Positions 53,201 through 62,412 are shown, counted from the first letter of the stretch. The stretch: 64,000 nt of DNA from Portibacter marinus (GCF_021533195.1 NZ_JAJNKB010000001.1:496001-560000); one strand, 5' to 3'. Numbers and translations are program-made. The notes: generated by a model from the sequence alone, not told the origin.

Positions 53201-53261
53201 CATGCGGCCCACCTTTCAGATTATTGATGTTGTAAAAAGTAATCCTTCTAATCCTCATCAT
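50241..53261 (-). CDS. sbcC: Nuclease SbcCD subunit C (Rad50-like ATPase)
   Basis: 1006 residues. N-terminal ATPase lobe with Walker A GPTGSGKS at 39-46, long coiled coils, zinc-hook CPLC (Cys525, Cys528), and C-terminal signature LSGGEVFIISLALALSLSD followed by Walker B LFIDEGFGTLD. With SbcD it forms an ATP-dependent nuclease that opens hairpins and processes DNA ends. Its start overlaps the end of sbcD by 14 bp. Length and motifs are normal. Confidence 0.94.
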   Translation of the reverse strand: MMRIRRITFYNINNLKGGPHEISFEREPLSSTAIFAITGPTGSGKSTILDVITLALYNRIPRHGKVSKNAILDQGSVITHHAQSASAEVEYEVEGLKYISTWSVEVARTGNLKDYEMSLIDPSGNYIDIKKSQVPDKNAEIIGLNYDQFVKSIILSQGEFARFLKSDKNERGEMLEKLTGTDIYRKLGSKAYEKAKEIKRLLRFEEDLVGEMKLMDQESLKHLEQELSEAKEYKRSLDKKITFTSSLVQTKERQQVLRKKLKVVESELALCEARLTDLKGQKAALHVHDEVSKLAKEIALFQKSEQGIRESELFIKDQQMMLSKAQLALKDALKEMSEFVHEQVDLDTYVSVKEHFEKLVQDYDYELKATLQEGKRLRTEINQKLADLSLDIEFDKDPTKAKNQILEHLVKLETIFSEAGLSQEDDHQAVHHEIKKLIERTTRLEKLVQLEKNMRELELDINVNQKASEIDSRQLSSLQNLFDKQSALLNSFRQEMKLLMKQKEDAIKIASLEKLRSELKDGEACPLCGSLEHPYSDHVDFQLEDELSQRISEKEKSIAVQEQEWNTLSRNINQLIARLKMNTDQVDASRKKLKDLTNQFDKVREDLREDFEDPETYLKEVRALLLKKEEGLSALMDWKLLNQIISLYDQLGVTINSYKKLDQKRKSKFKGDQVSVESKKIEQKIQEHVNLSNKAEAFIEDRKRSMVNFEKQKSELSKKLNAEIQERGLHKVEELAKLLLSKEEAEKIRSELKSAHERKLMMTAEKQSIEKELDQVILRDTKQYEDLEQLRQELTMSEMERDKISASLGEFQAMLKQEATKRDQVQERQKRISHLRKENEKWALLKDFIGSAKGDVFANFAQGLTLKNLLAHANRRLQDLTDRYLLNKPGNDGTLSIIDRYQGNIERAVTTLSGGEVFIISLALALSLSDMASKNIALESLFIDEGFGTLDQETLDVAMSTLESLQSESRKIVGVISHVEALKERITTQIQLKKNAQGYSTIEITS

Positions 53262-54471
53262 TCATCATTTCCAACAATTCCGTAAATGCATTTCTCAAAA
53301 TGGTCTGTTGCTTAGCGTCTAATTCTTCCGCTTCTATCTTTTTATTAAACACCTCAATAGGCGTTAACTCTTCAATGCTTACTGAAGGCTCAAACAGCTC
53401 TGAAATATCTTTCGCCCCTTTTTTAAATTCAATTTTATCCCTAATGATTTTAAAATAGGGGTTTTCCTGGAACTCCTGCTTGGCCTCTTCCCACTTGGAA
53501 ATAATCATTGAACTAAATGACGGCTCTTTCAGAATCACCTCTATAAAAGCAGGCAAAGGGTGTGAAGACTCAAAATCATTCAACTCCCTATTCACTTCTT
53601 CAAAACTTCCTGTGATCCGAATCAATGCTCTTCGTTTCGGGACAGCGATCACTTGGGGTTCAGTAATCGCTTTATCACTAACTTCAAACAATACCACGCT
53701 TTTTAGGTCTTTCTTTTCTGAAAAACTTAATGCAATAGGGGAGCCCGAGTATCGGATGTATTCATTTTTGCCAATGATCTGAGGTCTGTGAATATGACCC
53801 AGTGCCACATAATCGAACACTTCAGGGAAAATCGCGGAATCTACTGCAGCCTCATTGCCCATATGGATATCTCTTTCACTATCACTCGGATCCGCCCCAA
53901 TGGCATAAAGATGTCCCATGGCAATGCATGGAACTTCAGCATACTTTTCTGCGCAAATAATACCTAATTGCTCATAATGCCGTGCAATTCCTGCTCTAAT
54001 CTCATCTGTTCTATTATTATATTGGTGCCTTTGATCGCGATGTCTTAAATCTTTGTCTTTAAGAAACGGTACAGCAGCTACGACTAAATTTAGACTTCCT
54101 TCAGCATCAAAAACCTCAATTATTTCATCTTCCATGTTTTCCGTAGCCTCACCGATCACACTAATATCCAGAGCTCCGAGAATTTCTTTGGGAGCATTGA
54201 GAAAGCCCGCTGAATCATGATTTCCACCGGTAATAATGATTTTGGTATCAGTATCAATCAACCTCTTCAGAAAGTGAAAATACATTTTACGATCTTCCGC
54301 TGAAGGATTGGCATAATCAAATATATCGCCTGAGACCAAAAGCAGTTGGATGTCGCGTTCAATAATGGTTTTGATCAACCAATCGAAGAAGGCTCTCAAT
54401 TCATCCTGCATAGGAACTTTGTGCAGATTCTTCCCGATGTGCCAATCTGCCGTATGAATGATTCTCAACAC
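53248..54471 (-). CDS. sbcD: Nuclease SbcCD subunit D (Mre11-like)
   Basis: 407 residues of the metallophosphoesterase fold: Asp9 and His11 in TADWHIG, SGDIFDYANPS, GGNHDSAGF, MGHLYAIG and the phosphoesterase GHIHRPQ. It supplies the manganese-dependent nuclease active site of SbcCD. It overlaps the upstream AlkD-like gene by 7 bp and sbcC by 14 bp, forming a repair operon. Confidence 0.94.
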   Translation of the reverse strand: MLRIIHTADWHIGKNLHKVPMQDELRAFFDWLIKTIIERDIQLLLVSGDIFDYANPSAEDRKMYFHFLKRLIDTDTKIIITGGNHDSAGFLNAPKEILGALDISVIGEATENMEDEIIEVFDAEGSLNLVVAAVPFLKDKDLRHRDQRHQYNNRTDEIRAGIARHYEQLGIICAEKYAEVPCIAMGHLYAIGADPSDSERDIHMGNEAAVDSAIFPEVFDYVALGHIHRPQIIGKNEYIRYSGSPIALSFSEKKDLKSVVLFEVSDKAITEPQVIAVPKRRALIRITGSFEEVNRELNDFESSHPLPAFIEVILKEPSFSSMIISKWEEAKQEFQENPYFKIIRDKIEFKKGAKDISELFEPSVSIEELTPIEVFNKKIEAEELDAKQQTILRNAFTELLEMMNDED

Positions 54472-55172
54472 TTCACAGTTTTCTTCTTGTATCCTATTTT
54501 ACCCTTATCTGCCATTTTCTGAAGGTATTGAGGAATGAAAGGAACTTTACAGGCAGTTTCTCCCATATTGACCTTAACCTTACCAATTCTTTTTCCTGCT
54601 GCCATGGCCTCTTTTGTCAGTGCCTTAACAGATCCGCCAACTGCCAGGATAAAGTTGTTCTTAGCATAACTAACTCTGTCTTCTCTGTCATGAATATTTT
54701 CTTCTGCCCTTGACATTAATCTTCTCAGTTTATCTAAATCCAATTCATCATCGGGTTTCAATAAAACAATGTTAGACCATGTAGCCCACCCTGCTGAAGC
54801 AATATTTTCTTGTTCAGATTCAATCCACTCATCTGCAAGCTCCTCAGCATAGGGACTTTCTGCAGCTGCCCAGGCAACAGAGTACTCACTTATCATATAC
54901 CAATAAGCCCCTTCCGCCCACTTCTGCAAGTCACTCTTGGTCATTTTGGATTCATCACTGATCAGCGCTGCGAGATACATGGCATCTGAATTTCCTGTCT
55001 CGTACAACGCCATGGCCAGTTCATGATCCTTCTTTACTTTTTTCACGATCTTTTTTAGATCTGCCACCTTGACTCCGTAGAAAGGTTCCCTCGCTCCATG
55101 ATTCATGAGGACTTTCTTGGTTTGTGGATTACCCCATGACTCTAATTGAGTCATTACTTCCTCTACTGTCAT
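54465..55172 (-). CDS. AlkD-like DNA alkylation repair protein
   Basis: 235 residues of the HEAT-like DNA alkylation repair fold. The motif YGVKVADLKKIVKKVKKDHELAMALYETGNSDAMYLAALI and the WVAWAAAESP-like block match the AlkD superfamily, which removes bulky or N-alkylated purines. No catalytic residue can be assigned with certainty. It shares an overlapping transcript with sbcDC, in line with a repair role, and lies 28 bp after the DUF6909-like gene. Confidence 0.85.
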   Translation of the reverse strand: MTVEEVMTQLESWGNPQTKKVLMNHGAREPFYGVKVADLKKIVKKVKKDHELAMALYETGNSDAMYLAALISDESKMTKSDLQKWAEGAYWYMISEYSVAWAAAESPYAEELADEWIESEQENIASAGWATWSNIVLLKPDDELDLDKLRRLMSRAEENIHDREDRVSYAKNNFILAVGGSVKALTKEAMAAGKRIGKVKVNMGETACKVPFIPQYLQKMADKGKIGYKKKTVKC

Positions 55173-55200
55173 TATTTTTTAGAAGACAAGATAAATAAAG

Positions 55201-56883
55201 CTATGCAAAAATCTTCTCCAGGATTTTGGAAGTTATCAAATAGGTGGGCTTAACACCACTGATGCCCAATGAACCTGAAGCCAATGTGCTTCCTGTTACC
55301 AATGGATTGTCAGAGGCATAATAGGCATAGCGGATTTTGACTTCTTCCGATATATTATTTCTGATGAGCGACGCAGCCTGAATGGCCTTCTGATAGTGTG
55401 CCCCTTCCATTTCGAGTCCTACTGCTTTCCATGAGGATTTAAGAAAGTATTGTAGTATATCTCTGTTCTGCAATGATGTACCCAGCACTGTAATCATTGT
55501 GCCTTGATATACTCCTAGCCCACTATCCTGAAAGTCTTCAGTGGTCAGATCGTTTTCAAAAGGATAATTATCAGCACTTCCTTCGAAGATATGAGCCGTG
55601 GCTATCATAATGTCTCCTTTCTTACCTTCCAGAATACCGGCCTTTCCCATAATATTGATCGATGCCACGTTCATTCGGTGTTTTTGACCATTGATTTCAT
55701 ATGGTTTGAGCAATTCATCCATGGTCTCGTAGGCTTGCTCCCCGAAAGCATAATCCATGACTACGATCACCTTATTATTTAGGGTTTCGGCATCAATATC
55801 TTTTCCTAATTCTTTAGGCAATTGGTCTGGCTTTAAATTGGCACAATCAATAATTTGCACGGATATGTTGGTACCACTTTGGTTATGAATCTCTATCATC
55901 CCATTAGCAAAAGCGTAGTCTCTGACCTTCACCCTTCCGGCACTACTGCTATTCAGTTCTAGTGCGATCTCTTCCAGTGACTTATTTTTTACCTTAGTAC
56001 CTAATGCCCCATTCGCATAAAGTGTATTCATGACTGAATGCAGATTTGCACTGATAATGTGAATTTCCTTATGCTCCAATTGCTTTTCCCATATCGTCTT
56101 TTTGATCTGATTCGCCCATTCTTCTCCAAAAAAGTGATGCCCCAGTTTTTCACGAAGTGGAGAAGAAAAGCTGATTTCTCTGTCTATATCATCGAAAAAC
56201 TCCTGCATGCTTAGTCTCCCTAGTTCATAAACAATTTCCACCAACGAATTGACATTTTTATCTTGCTCAAACATTTCTGCTGCAGCCATGGTCTCTTTAA
56301 ATGTTCTGCCTAAAATGGCAGATAGATAAGTACACCCTACATTGGTATCGATCTCATTCCCAGCTCTCAGTTCCATGACCATGGCTTCCAACATATTCCA
56401 GGACCTTCTTTTTCTGTTTTTGGCATCCAGGCTATTAGCTCTGATTTTTTCGGCTTCTATGTACATAAAGGTTAGATGCGTTAAAACATCATAAATGTCA
56501 CTTCTTCCTCTGGTCATCTCGATGTACATTTGCTCTTCGTCGATGCGATAGCAATTACGCCTTCGTTTACTCGGTACAATAGGTTCAAAGTCCGTGTCTT
56601 CTAATCCTTCTCTGCTGATCAACTTGATGTACCTGCATTGCTCAATTCCTTTGGGTAATCTTTGAAATATATAAAGCATACCATTGAGTTCGACTTTTTC
56701 AGAATCACTCATGCTGCCATAAATTTCAGGGTTGAGCGCCAGCATCGAACTGATCATTGATTCTCCAGAAACACCGAGCGGTTTATAACTCCCCCTGATG
56801 AAAAGATGTCTCATAGCCAGAGACAGTCTTTGTAAAGCAGCTCTTGAAATCTGAGCCCTACTTAGTCCTACTTCTTGTGTCAT
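55201..56883 (-). CDS. DUF6909-like protein with a nucleoside-phosphorylase-like C-terminal half
   Basis: 560 residues from ATG 56883 (MTQEVGLSRAQISRAALQ). The N-terminal half is helical and Bacteroidota-specific (RRRNCYRIDEEQMYIEMTRGRSDIYDVLTHLTFMYIEAEK). The C-terminal half has GDIMIATAHIFEG, GTMITVLGTSLQN and VGLEMEGAHYQKAIQAA, which recall the PNP_UDP phosphorylase pattern in which the MEG segment holds the ribose. I name it by overall resemblance to the DUF6909 group, from memory. It may act on nucleosides or be a nucleotide-sensing protein. It lies upstream of the AlkD-sbcDC genes and divergent from pgmB. Confidence 0.65.
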   Translation of the reverse strand: MTQEVGLSRAQISRAALQRLSLAMRHLFIRGSYKPLGVSGESMISSMLALNPEIYGSMSDSEKVELNGMLYIFQRLPKGIEQCRYIKLISREGLEDTDFEPIVPSKRRRNCYRIDEEQMYIEMTRGRSDIYDVLTHLTFMYIEAEKIRANSLDAKNRKRRSWNMLEAMVMELRAGNEIDTNVGCTYLSAILGRTFKETMAAAEMFEQDKNVNSLVEIVYELGRLSMQEFFDDIDREISFSSPLREKLGHHFFGEEWANQIKKTIWEKQLEHKEIHIISANLHSVMNTLYANGALGTKVKNKSLEEIALELNSSSAGRVKVRDYAFANGMIEIHNQSGTNISVQIIDCANLKPDQLPKELGKDIDAETLNNKVIVVMDYAFGEQAYETMDELLKPYEINGQKHRMNVASINIMGKAGILEGKKGDIMIATAHIFEGSADNYPFENDLTTEDFQDSGLGVYQGTMITVLGTSLQNRDILQYFLKSSWKAVGLEMEGAHYQKAIQAASLIRNNISEEVKIRYAYYASDNPLVTGSTLASGSLGISGVKPTYLITSKILEKIFA

Positions 56884-56988
56884 ATGCTTTTGTGTTGCAA
56901 AAACAATTCCAATAACCAACGCTTACAGCACAAATTTAAAGCATCAATACTTGCCTTTCTCATCTAATGTGTTAAATTTACACTAAGT

Positions 56989-57660
56989 ATGATAAATATG
57001 GATTGGAAGAAGAATATTAAGGGTGTTATTTTTGATTTAGATGGTGTTATTGTCGATACTGCCAAGTTTCATTATAAGGCCTGGAAGGCATTAGCAGACA
57101 AGCTGGGAATTGATTTTTCAGAAGAGCAGAATGAAAATCTGAAAGGAATGAGCAGAATGGATTCGCTCAATTATATTCTGTCTTTAGGTGAGTTGCAAAA
57201 CATGCTGGAAGATGATAAGAGGAAACTAGCGGCCAGTAAAAATTTGTACTACCTGGAATTAATTGAAGAGCTTGATGAAAGTGACATTTTACCGGGTACC
57301 ATGAATTGGATTCAAGAGTGTAAGCAAAATGGCATCAAAATCTCTTTAGGATCTGCAAGTAAAAATGCAAGAAGAATACTGGATGGTCTAAACCTAACGG
57401 ATCACTTTGATGCTATTATAGACGGTACAAACACCACTGAAACGAAACCCCACCCACAGGTTTTTCTACTTGCAGCCAAAGCCTTGAATGTAGAGCCATC
57501 GGAATGCGTAGTCATCGAAGATGCCTATAAAGGACTTGAGGCAGCGCGAAAAGGTGGTTTTTATTCCATCGGGATTGGGGATCCTGAAATTCTAAAAATC
57601 GCAGATATCAATTTAACCAGTCTTGCTGATGAAAGCATGGACGTTTTAGAGCAATTATGA
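56989..57660 (+). CDS. pgmB: Beta-phosphoglucomutase
   Basis: 223-residue HAD-family enzyme converting beta-glucose 1-phosphate to glucose 6-phosphate. Asp16 (nucleophile) and Asp18 lie in FDLDGVIVDTAKFHYKAW, followed by LKGMSRMDSL, the GSASKNA loop, KPHPQVF and VVIEDAYKGLEAA. The ATG at 56998 is an alternative start. It overlaps the GH65 gene by 4 bp, and that enzyme produces exactly its substrate. An imperfect palindrome near 56969-56983 may be an operator. Confidence 0.94.
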   Translation: MINMDWKKNIKGVIFDLDGVIVDTAKFHYKAWKALADKLGIDFSEEQNENLKGMSRMDSLNYILSLGELQNMLEDDKRKLAASKNLYYLELIEELDESDILPGTMNWIQECKQNGIKISLGSASKNARRILDGLNLTDHFDAIIDGTNTTETKPHPQVFLLAAKALNVEPSECVVIEDAYKGLEAARKGGFYSIGIGDPEILKIADINLTSLADESMDVLEQL

Positions 57661-59969
57661 AAGATTATTTAATCGTACATCCGTGGAAGATCATCGAAGA
57701 AGGTTTTCATCCGGAGTTTAATAAAGTATCTGAAAGTATATTCAGTCTTGGGAATGGTCGTCTTGGGCAGAGAGCGAATTTTGAAGAACACTTTTCAGGT
57801 GAAACATTACAAGGCAACTATATCGGCGGTGTCTACTATCCTGATAAAACAAGAGTCGGTTGGTGGAAAAACGGGTATCCGGAGTATTATGCTAAGGTAT
57901 TAAATACAGCAAATTGGAACATCATTGATGTTTATGTCAATGGCATTAGGGTAGACCTGGCCACCGCAAAAGTGATTGAATTTCATAGGGAACTTGACAT
58001 GAAAGAGGGTGCCTTGCGCAGAACTTGTTGGATTGAATTAAGCGACGGCACACAATTGAAAATCTTTTCTGAAAGAATTAACTCATTAGAAAATAAAGAG
58101 TTAGGGCTAATTTATTACAAAATAAATGTAATTGAAGGAGCGGCTGAGGTGGAATGTAGAGCTGAAGTGGATTTCGATGTCAGAAATGAGGATTCTAATT
58201 ACGAAGAAAACTTCTGGCATCAGTATAAAGCTGAGACCAGAAAGGATGTGAGCATAATTTCAGCGACCACGAAGAAAACAGGCTTTAAAGTAACCGTTGC
58301 CCAGAAGGTTCAGATACTACAGAACCACGTTGTTCAGTCTTTAACTCCATTGGAAGAAAGAGAGCGGCAGGTTGGTCATTTCGTCAAAACATCAGCAAAG
58401 AAAGGTGATGAAATCATAGTGACCAAATTCGTTTCCATGCTCTCTTCCCTTAATCATCCCAAGGAGGATATGAATAAGAACGCTTTAGAAGTACTCAAGT
58501 CGGCCTTTAACAACGGATATGACTATTATCTAAATGCGCAGAGACAAATTTGGAGTGATAAATGGAACGACATTGACATTACCATTCAGGGAGATGAAAG
58601 TGCTCAGCAAGGCATAAGGTTTAATATATTCCAACTTCATCAAACGTATTCCGGTGATGATTACCGATTAAATATCGGGCCTAAAGGATTCACAGGTGAA
58701 AGGTACGGCGGAAGCACTTATTGGGATACAGAGGCTTATTGTCTCCCCTTTTACATGAGTACCGCTGAACAATCAGTAGCGGAGGCACTGTTGATTTACA
58801 GATATAAACATCTTCAAAAAGCCATTGAAAATGCAGAAATGCTAGGCTTCAAGAATGGAGCTGCACTCTACCCTATGGTGACGATGAATGGTGAAGAATG
58901 TCACAATGAATGGGAAATCACTTTTGAAGAAATTCATCGAAATGGCGCCATTGCTTATGCCATCTATGATTATATCAATTATACCGGAGATGATCAATAC
59001 ATGGGTGAACACGGCCTGGAAGTATTGATAGCTATCTCTCGATTTTGGTCACAGAGAATTCATTTCTCCGAAAAGAGACAATTATACGTGATGATGGGTA
59101 TTACAGGACCCAACGAATACGAAAACAATGTCAATAATAATTGGTACACGAACTATATTGCTTGCTGGACAATGCGATATACCATACAGTCCATTATAGG
59201 ATTAAAAGAGGAAAACCCAAACCATTATCAAGCGATATCAGAGCGAATCAACTTTGACGAAGGAAAAGAAACAGCTCATTGGTTAGACATCATTGATAAG
59301 ATGTACTATCCTTTTGATGAAGAATACCAAATCCATCTCCAGCAGGACAATTACATGGATAAAGAACAAATCCTGGTAAGCGAACTCGGAAAAGAAGATC
59401 TGCCCCTCAATCAGAACTGGTCATGGGATCGCATTCTAAGATCTTGTTTCATCAAACAAGCTGATGTGCTACAGGGACTTTTCTTCTTTCAGGATGAATT
59501 TGATCTCGAAACCATCAGAAGAAATTTTTTGTTTTACGAACCTCGAACTGTTCACGAATCTAGCCTTTCTCCCTGTATCCACTCTATTTTAGCGTCTAAG
59601 CTGGATATGCCCAGAAAAGCATATGAAATGTATGTGCGCACTGCAAGATTAGATTTGAACGATTATAACAATGATACTGAAGATGGTCTACACATCACAT
59701 CTATGGCAGGAACATGGATGAGCATAGTTAAAGGTTTCGGTGGCATGGTGGTGAGAGATGGTGTACTGCATTTTGATCCCAAAATACCAGATCAGTGGAA
59801 GAGCTTTTCATTCAAATTAAAATTCCGAGGTTCTGTTGTACAGGTGTTTATATCAAATAACAGAACGGAATTCAAACACATTAGTGGACCAGAAATAAAG
59901 ATCAAAGTGAAAGAAAAGGTACAATCACTTTCAAATAAACAAGATCAATACGAATTTGAAACTATATAA
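57657..59969 (+). CDS. GH65 disaccharide phosphorylase, probably maltose phosphorylase
   Basis: 770 residues, typical for GH65. Substrate pattern GPKGFTGERYGGSTYWDTEAY; catalytic acid Glu418 in ECHNEWEITFEEIHRNGA; MMGITGPNEYENNVNNNWYTN of maltose phosphorylases; and the late EPRTVHESSLSPCIHS block. It cleaves maltose with phosphate to glucose and beta-glucose 1-phosphate; trehalose or kojibiose activity cannot be excluded. It overlaps pgmB by 4 bp and touches the GH13 gene. There is no signal peptide, so it is cytoplasmic. Confidence 0.92.
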   Translation: MKDYLIVHPWKIIEEGFHPEFNKVSESIFSLGNGRLGQRANFEEHFSGETLQGNYIGGVYYPDKTRVGWWKNGYPEYYAKVLNTANWNIIDVYVNGIRVDLATAKVIEFHRELDMKEGALRRTCWIELSDGTQLKIFSERINSLENKELGLIYYKINVIEGAAEVECRAEVDFDVRNEDSNYEENFWHQYKAETRKDVSIISATTKKTGFKVTVAQKVQILQNHVVQSLTPLEERERQVGHFVKTSAKKGDEIIVTKFVSMLSSLNHPKEDMNKNALEVLKSAFNNGYDYYLNAQRQIWSDKWNDIDITIQGDESAQQGIRFNIFQLHQTYSGDDYRLNIGPKGFTGERYGGSTYWDTEAYCLPFYMSTAEQSVAEALLIYRYKHLQKAIENAEMLGFKNGAALYPMVTMNGEECHNEWEITFEEIHRNGAIAYAIYDYINYTGDDQYMGEHGLEVLIAISRFWSQRIHFSEKRQLYVMMGITGPNEYENNVNNNWYTNYIACWTMRYTIQSIIGLKEENPNHYQAISERINFDEGKETAHWLDIIDKMYYPFDEEYQIHLQQDNYMDKEQILVSELGKEDLPLNQNWSWDRILRSCFIKQADVLQGLFFFQDEFDLETIRRNFLFYEPRTVHESSLSPCIHSILASKLDMPRKAYEMYVRTARLDLNDYNNDTEDGLHITSMAGTWMSIVKGFGGMVVRDGVLHFDPKIPDQWKSFSFKLKFRGSVVQVFISNNRTEFKHISGPEIKIKVKEKVQSLSNKQDQYEFETI

Positions 59970-61358
59970 ATGATGATAAAGATTAACCACTTATACCAGC
60001 TCCTATTCATTAGCATTTTTTTGACTGCTTGTGAAGTCAATAACGACAAACAAGAGATTGACTCCCATGTTGACTCAGAAGAAACCTATATTCCAGAATG
60101 GGCTAAGGATGCCAGTATTTATGAAGTAAACATGAGGCAGTTTACGGAAGAAGGGACCTTTGAAGCCTTCTCGAACCATCTGCAAAGGATTAAGGACATG
60201 GGAATCGAAATCATATGGTTGATGCCCATTCATCCTATATCGAAAGAAAAACGAAAAGGGACCTTAGGCTCACCCTATGCTGTAGCAGACTATAAAGCTG
60301 TCAACCCTGAATACGGCACGCTTGAAGACTTCGATGCTATGGTTAATAAAATTCATGATCTTGGAATGAAAGTCATCATCGACTGGGTGCCCAATCATAC
60401 AGGCTGGGATAACGTCTGGATAGAAGAGCACCCTGAATGGTATACGAAAAATGATGAAGGAGAAATCATAGACCCTATCGACTATAACACGGGAGAATCA
60501 TGGGGCTGGACCGATGTGGCAGATTTGAACTATGATAATCCTGAAATGAGGGCGGAAATGATCGAAACTTTAAAGTGGTGGATTAATGAGCGCAATATTG
60601 ATGGTTTTAGAATGGATGTCGCCCATGGCGTTCCGGATGATTTTTGGAAGGCTGCCAATGAGGAGTTAAAAAAACAAGGAGATATTTTTCTATTAGCAGA
60701 AGGTGAAGTCCCTAAACAGAGAAATGAAGGAGGTTTTCATGCCGATTATGGATGGTCAGTCCATCATTTGCTCAATGAAGTAGCACAAGGAGAAAAGAAT
60801 GCAGACGACATTTGGGCATATTATATGGAGGACACCAGCAAATTTGAAAAGGGTTACCATATGATGTTTACCTCTAATCATGACGAAAACACATGGGCCG
60901 GTACTGTATTTGACAGAATGGGAGATGCCCATAAGGCCATGGCAGTATTTACGGCCACTTTCGATGGCATGCCGCTCATTTATGGAGGGCAAGAAGAACC
61001 ATTAAGGAAACAATTGGAGTTTTTTGAAAAAGATAATATCGGGTTCGAGAATTACGCTTATCAGGATTTCTATACGGACTTGTTGAAGTTAAAAAAGGAA
61101 AATGCGGCGTTGTGGAACGGTGAATATGGGGCTGCCCCTACCAGAATATCCAATGACCCGGATGTCCTTTTTTTCTATCGTGAGAAAGACGAAAACAGAG
61201 TCACCGTATGTATCAATTTCACAAATTCGAAAAAAACAATATCTTTAGCCGAAGATATCAGATCGCAGATGAACGAAATTGAAATGAGTGAATCAGCTGA
61301 TCTGAGTGAAAATGAAATCGTGCTGAACCCTTGGGGATATATTATTTCCACAAACTAA
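59970..61358 (+). CDS. GH13 alpha-amylase-family lipoprotein
   Basis: 462 residues. Lipoprotein signal (LLFISIFLTAC, Cys21) places it at the cell envelope. The GH13 barrel has the catalytic nucleophile Asp216 in DGFRMDVAH, the acid/base Glu244 in LLAEGE, and Asp305 in TSNHDENTW, plus VIIDWVPNHTGWDN. It would release maltose or maltodextrins from alpha-glucans for the GH65 phosphorylase, so the three genes form a starch/maltose path. No SusCD pair or transporter is adjacent. It starts right after the GH65 stop. Confidence 0.93.
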   Translation: MMIKINHLYQLLFISIFLTACEVNNDKQEIDSHVDSEETYIPEWAKDASIYEVNMRQFTEEGTFEAFSNHLQRIKDMGIEIIWLMPIHPISKEKRKGTLGSPYAVADYKAVNPEYGTLEDFDAMVNKIHDLGMKVIIDWVPNHTGWDNVWIEEHPEWYTKNDEGEIIDPIDYNTGESWGWTDVADLNYDNPEMRAEMIETLKWWINERNIDGFRMDVAHGVPDDFWKAANEELKKQGDIFLLAEGEVPKQRNEGGFHADYGWSVHHLLNEVAQGEKNADDIWAYYMEDTSKFEKGYHMMFTSNHDENTWAGTVFDRMGDAHKAMAVFTATFDGMPLIYGGQEEPLRKQLEFFEKDNIGFENYAYQDFYTDLLKLKKENAALWNGEYGAAPTRISNDPDVLFFYREKDENRVTVCINFTNSKKTISLAEDIRSQMNEIEMSESADLSENEIVLNPWGYIISTN

Positions 61359-61368
61359 ATAAAAATTT

Positions 61369-61397
61369 GAGCAGGCGCAATGTGCTTGCTCGCTTTT
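61369..61397 (+). terminator. Intrinsic terminator of the maltose operon
   Basis: GAGCAGGCGC (61369-61378) pairs with GTGCTTGCTC (61382-61391) with two G-U, loop of 3, then GCTTTT. It lies 11 bp past the GH13 stop. Confidence 0.75.
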
Positions 61398-61428
61398 AAA
61401 ATAGCTGGTTTACAGGATAATTGGTGAA

Positions 61429-61476
61429 CTCTGCTTGCAGAGGGTCATTTGACACCCAATAAATGCCAAATGGCAT
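61429..61476. terminator. Two further hairpins between convergent genes
   Basis: CTCTGC/GCAGAG (61429-61442, 2-nt loop) and ATGCCA/TGGCAT (61463-61476, 2-nt loop, followed by CTTTT on the plus strand) lie before the end of the TIM-barrel gene at 61498. The second could terminate the plus-strand transcript; neither has a T-run on the minus strand. Confidence 0.4.
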
Positions 61477-61497
61477 CTTTTAGCCTGTGACCAGTTT

Positions 61498-62412
61498 TTA
61501 GAAGCTATCGGATTCAACGTAAGCCTGAATCAATTTTTCTTCTCCTTCCTTGCCCTCATAAAAGTTTCCGTGTTCCATTCCTAGTATGTCATTGTACCCT
61601 TTGGAATGTATATACTTAAATACATTTTTATAATTGATCTCACCTGTGGTAGGCTCTTTTCTGCCTGGATTATCTCCAATTTGAAAATAGGCGATCTCAT
61701 CCCAAGATTGTTCAATGTTAGGAATTAAATTTCCCTCTGTAATCTGTTGATGATAAATATCATATAGAATTTTGCATGAAGGACTATCTACATGTTTACA
61801 GATTTCATATGCTTGAGCCGATTTAGTCAGAAATAGTCCGGGATGATTCATAAAATTAAGAGGTTCTAAGACCATGACCAGCCCATGGGGTTCTAAGATC
61901 TCACTTGCTTGCTTTAAAGACTCTACTACGTTCTGAGTCTGGTAACCCATCTCCTTTCTAAGGTCCAGATGACCCGGAACGACAGTCATCCATTTAGCAT
62001 TGACACGCTTGGCAACCTCTACCGATTTCTTAATGTAATCCAGAAATTCAGCCCTTAAATCCTCATCACCTCCGGCCAGATTGGGTTCATTCCAGTAAAT
62101 TTTATGGGCAACGAATACACCCATATCCATTCCATTTTTCGCCAGGGCATCACCCATTTTCTTCTGAACATCTACATCGCGGTTAGACATCCCATTATCC
62201 TCAAAAGCACGAAATCCCATTTCTGCCATGAAATTGATCTGATCCACAGGATCACTACCTGCATGATGTTTAAACATCCCAAGATGTGGCGCATACTTTA
62301 GTTGAAAGTCATGCTTACCTCCAGACTTATTAAAAATTTCTTTGATTGAAAATCCTCCAACGGCCATTGGCGCAGCGAGTGTCGATGTTTGTATAAAATT
62401 TCTTCTATTCAT
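61498..62412 (-). CDS. TIM-barrel sugar isomerase/epimerase with Tat-like signal
   Basis: 304 residues. A twin-arginine-like signal (MNRRNFIQTSTLAAPMAVGG) suggests export in folded form. The xylose-isomerase-like barrel has AEMGFRAFEDNGM, VLEPLNFMNHPG, KILYDIYHQQ and EHGNFYEG; the Glu and His residues there would bind a divalent metal. It most resembles hydroxypyruvate isomerase and related ketose epimerases. The substrate is unknown. It is divergent from the K+ channel gene and converges on the maltose operon. Confidence 0.87.
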   Translation of the reverse strand: MNRRNFIQTSTLAAPMAVGGFSIKEIFNKSGGKHDFQLKYAPHLGMFKHHAGSDPVDQINFMAEMGFRAFEDNGMSNRDVDVQKKMGDALAKNGMDMGVFVAHKIYWNEPNLAGGDEDLRAEFLDYIKKSVEVAKRVNAKWMTVVPGHLDLRKEMGYQTQNVVESLKQASEILEPHGLVMVLEPLNFMNHPGLFLTKSAQAYEICKHVDSPSCKILYDIYHQQITEGNLIPNIEQSWDEIAYFQIGDNPGRKEPTTGEINYKNVFKYIHSKGYNDILGMEHGNFYEGKEGEEKLIQAYVESDSF

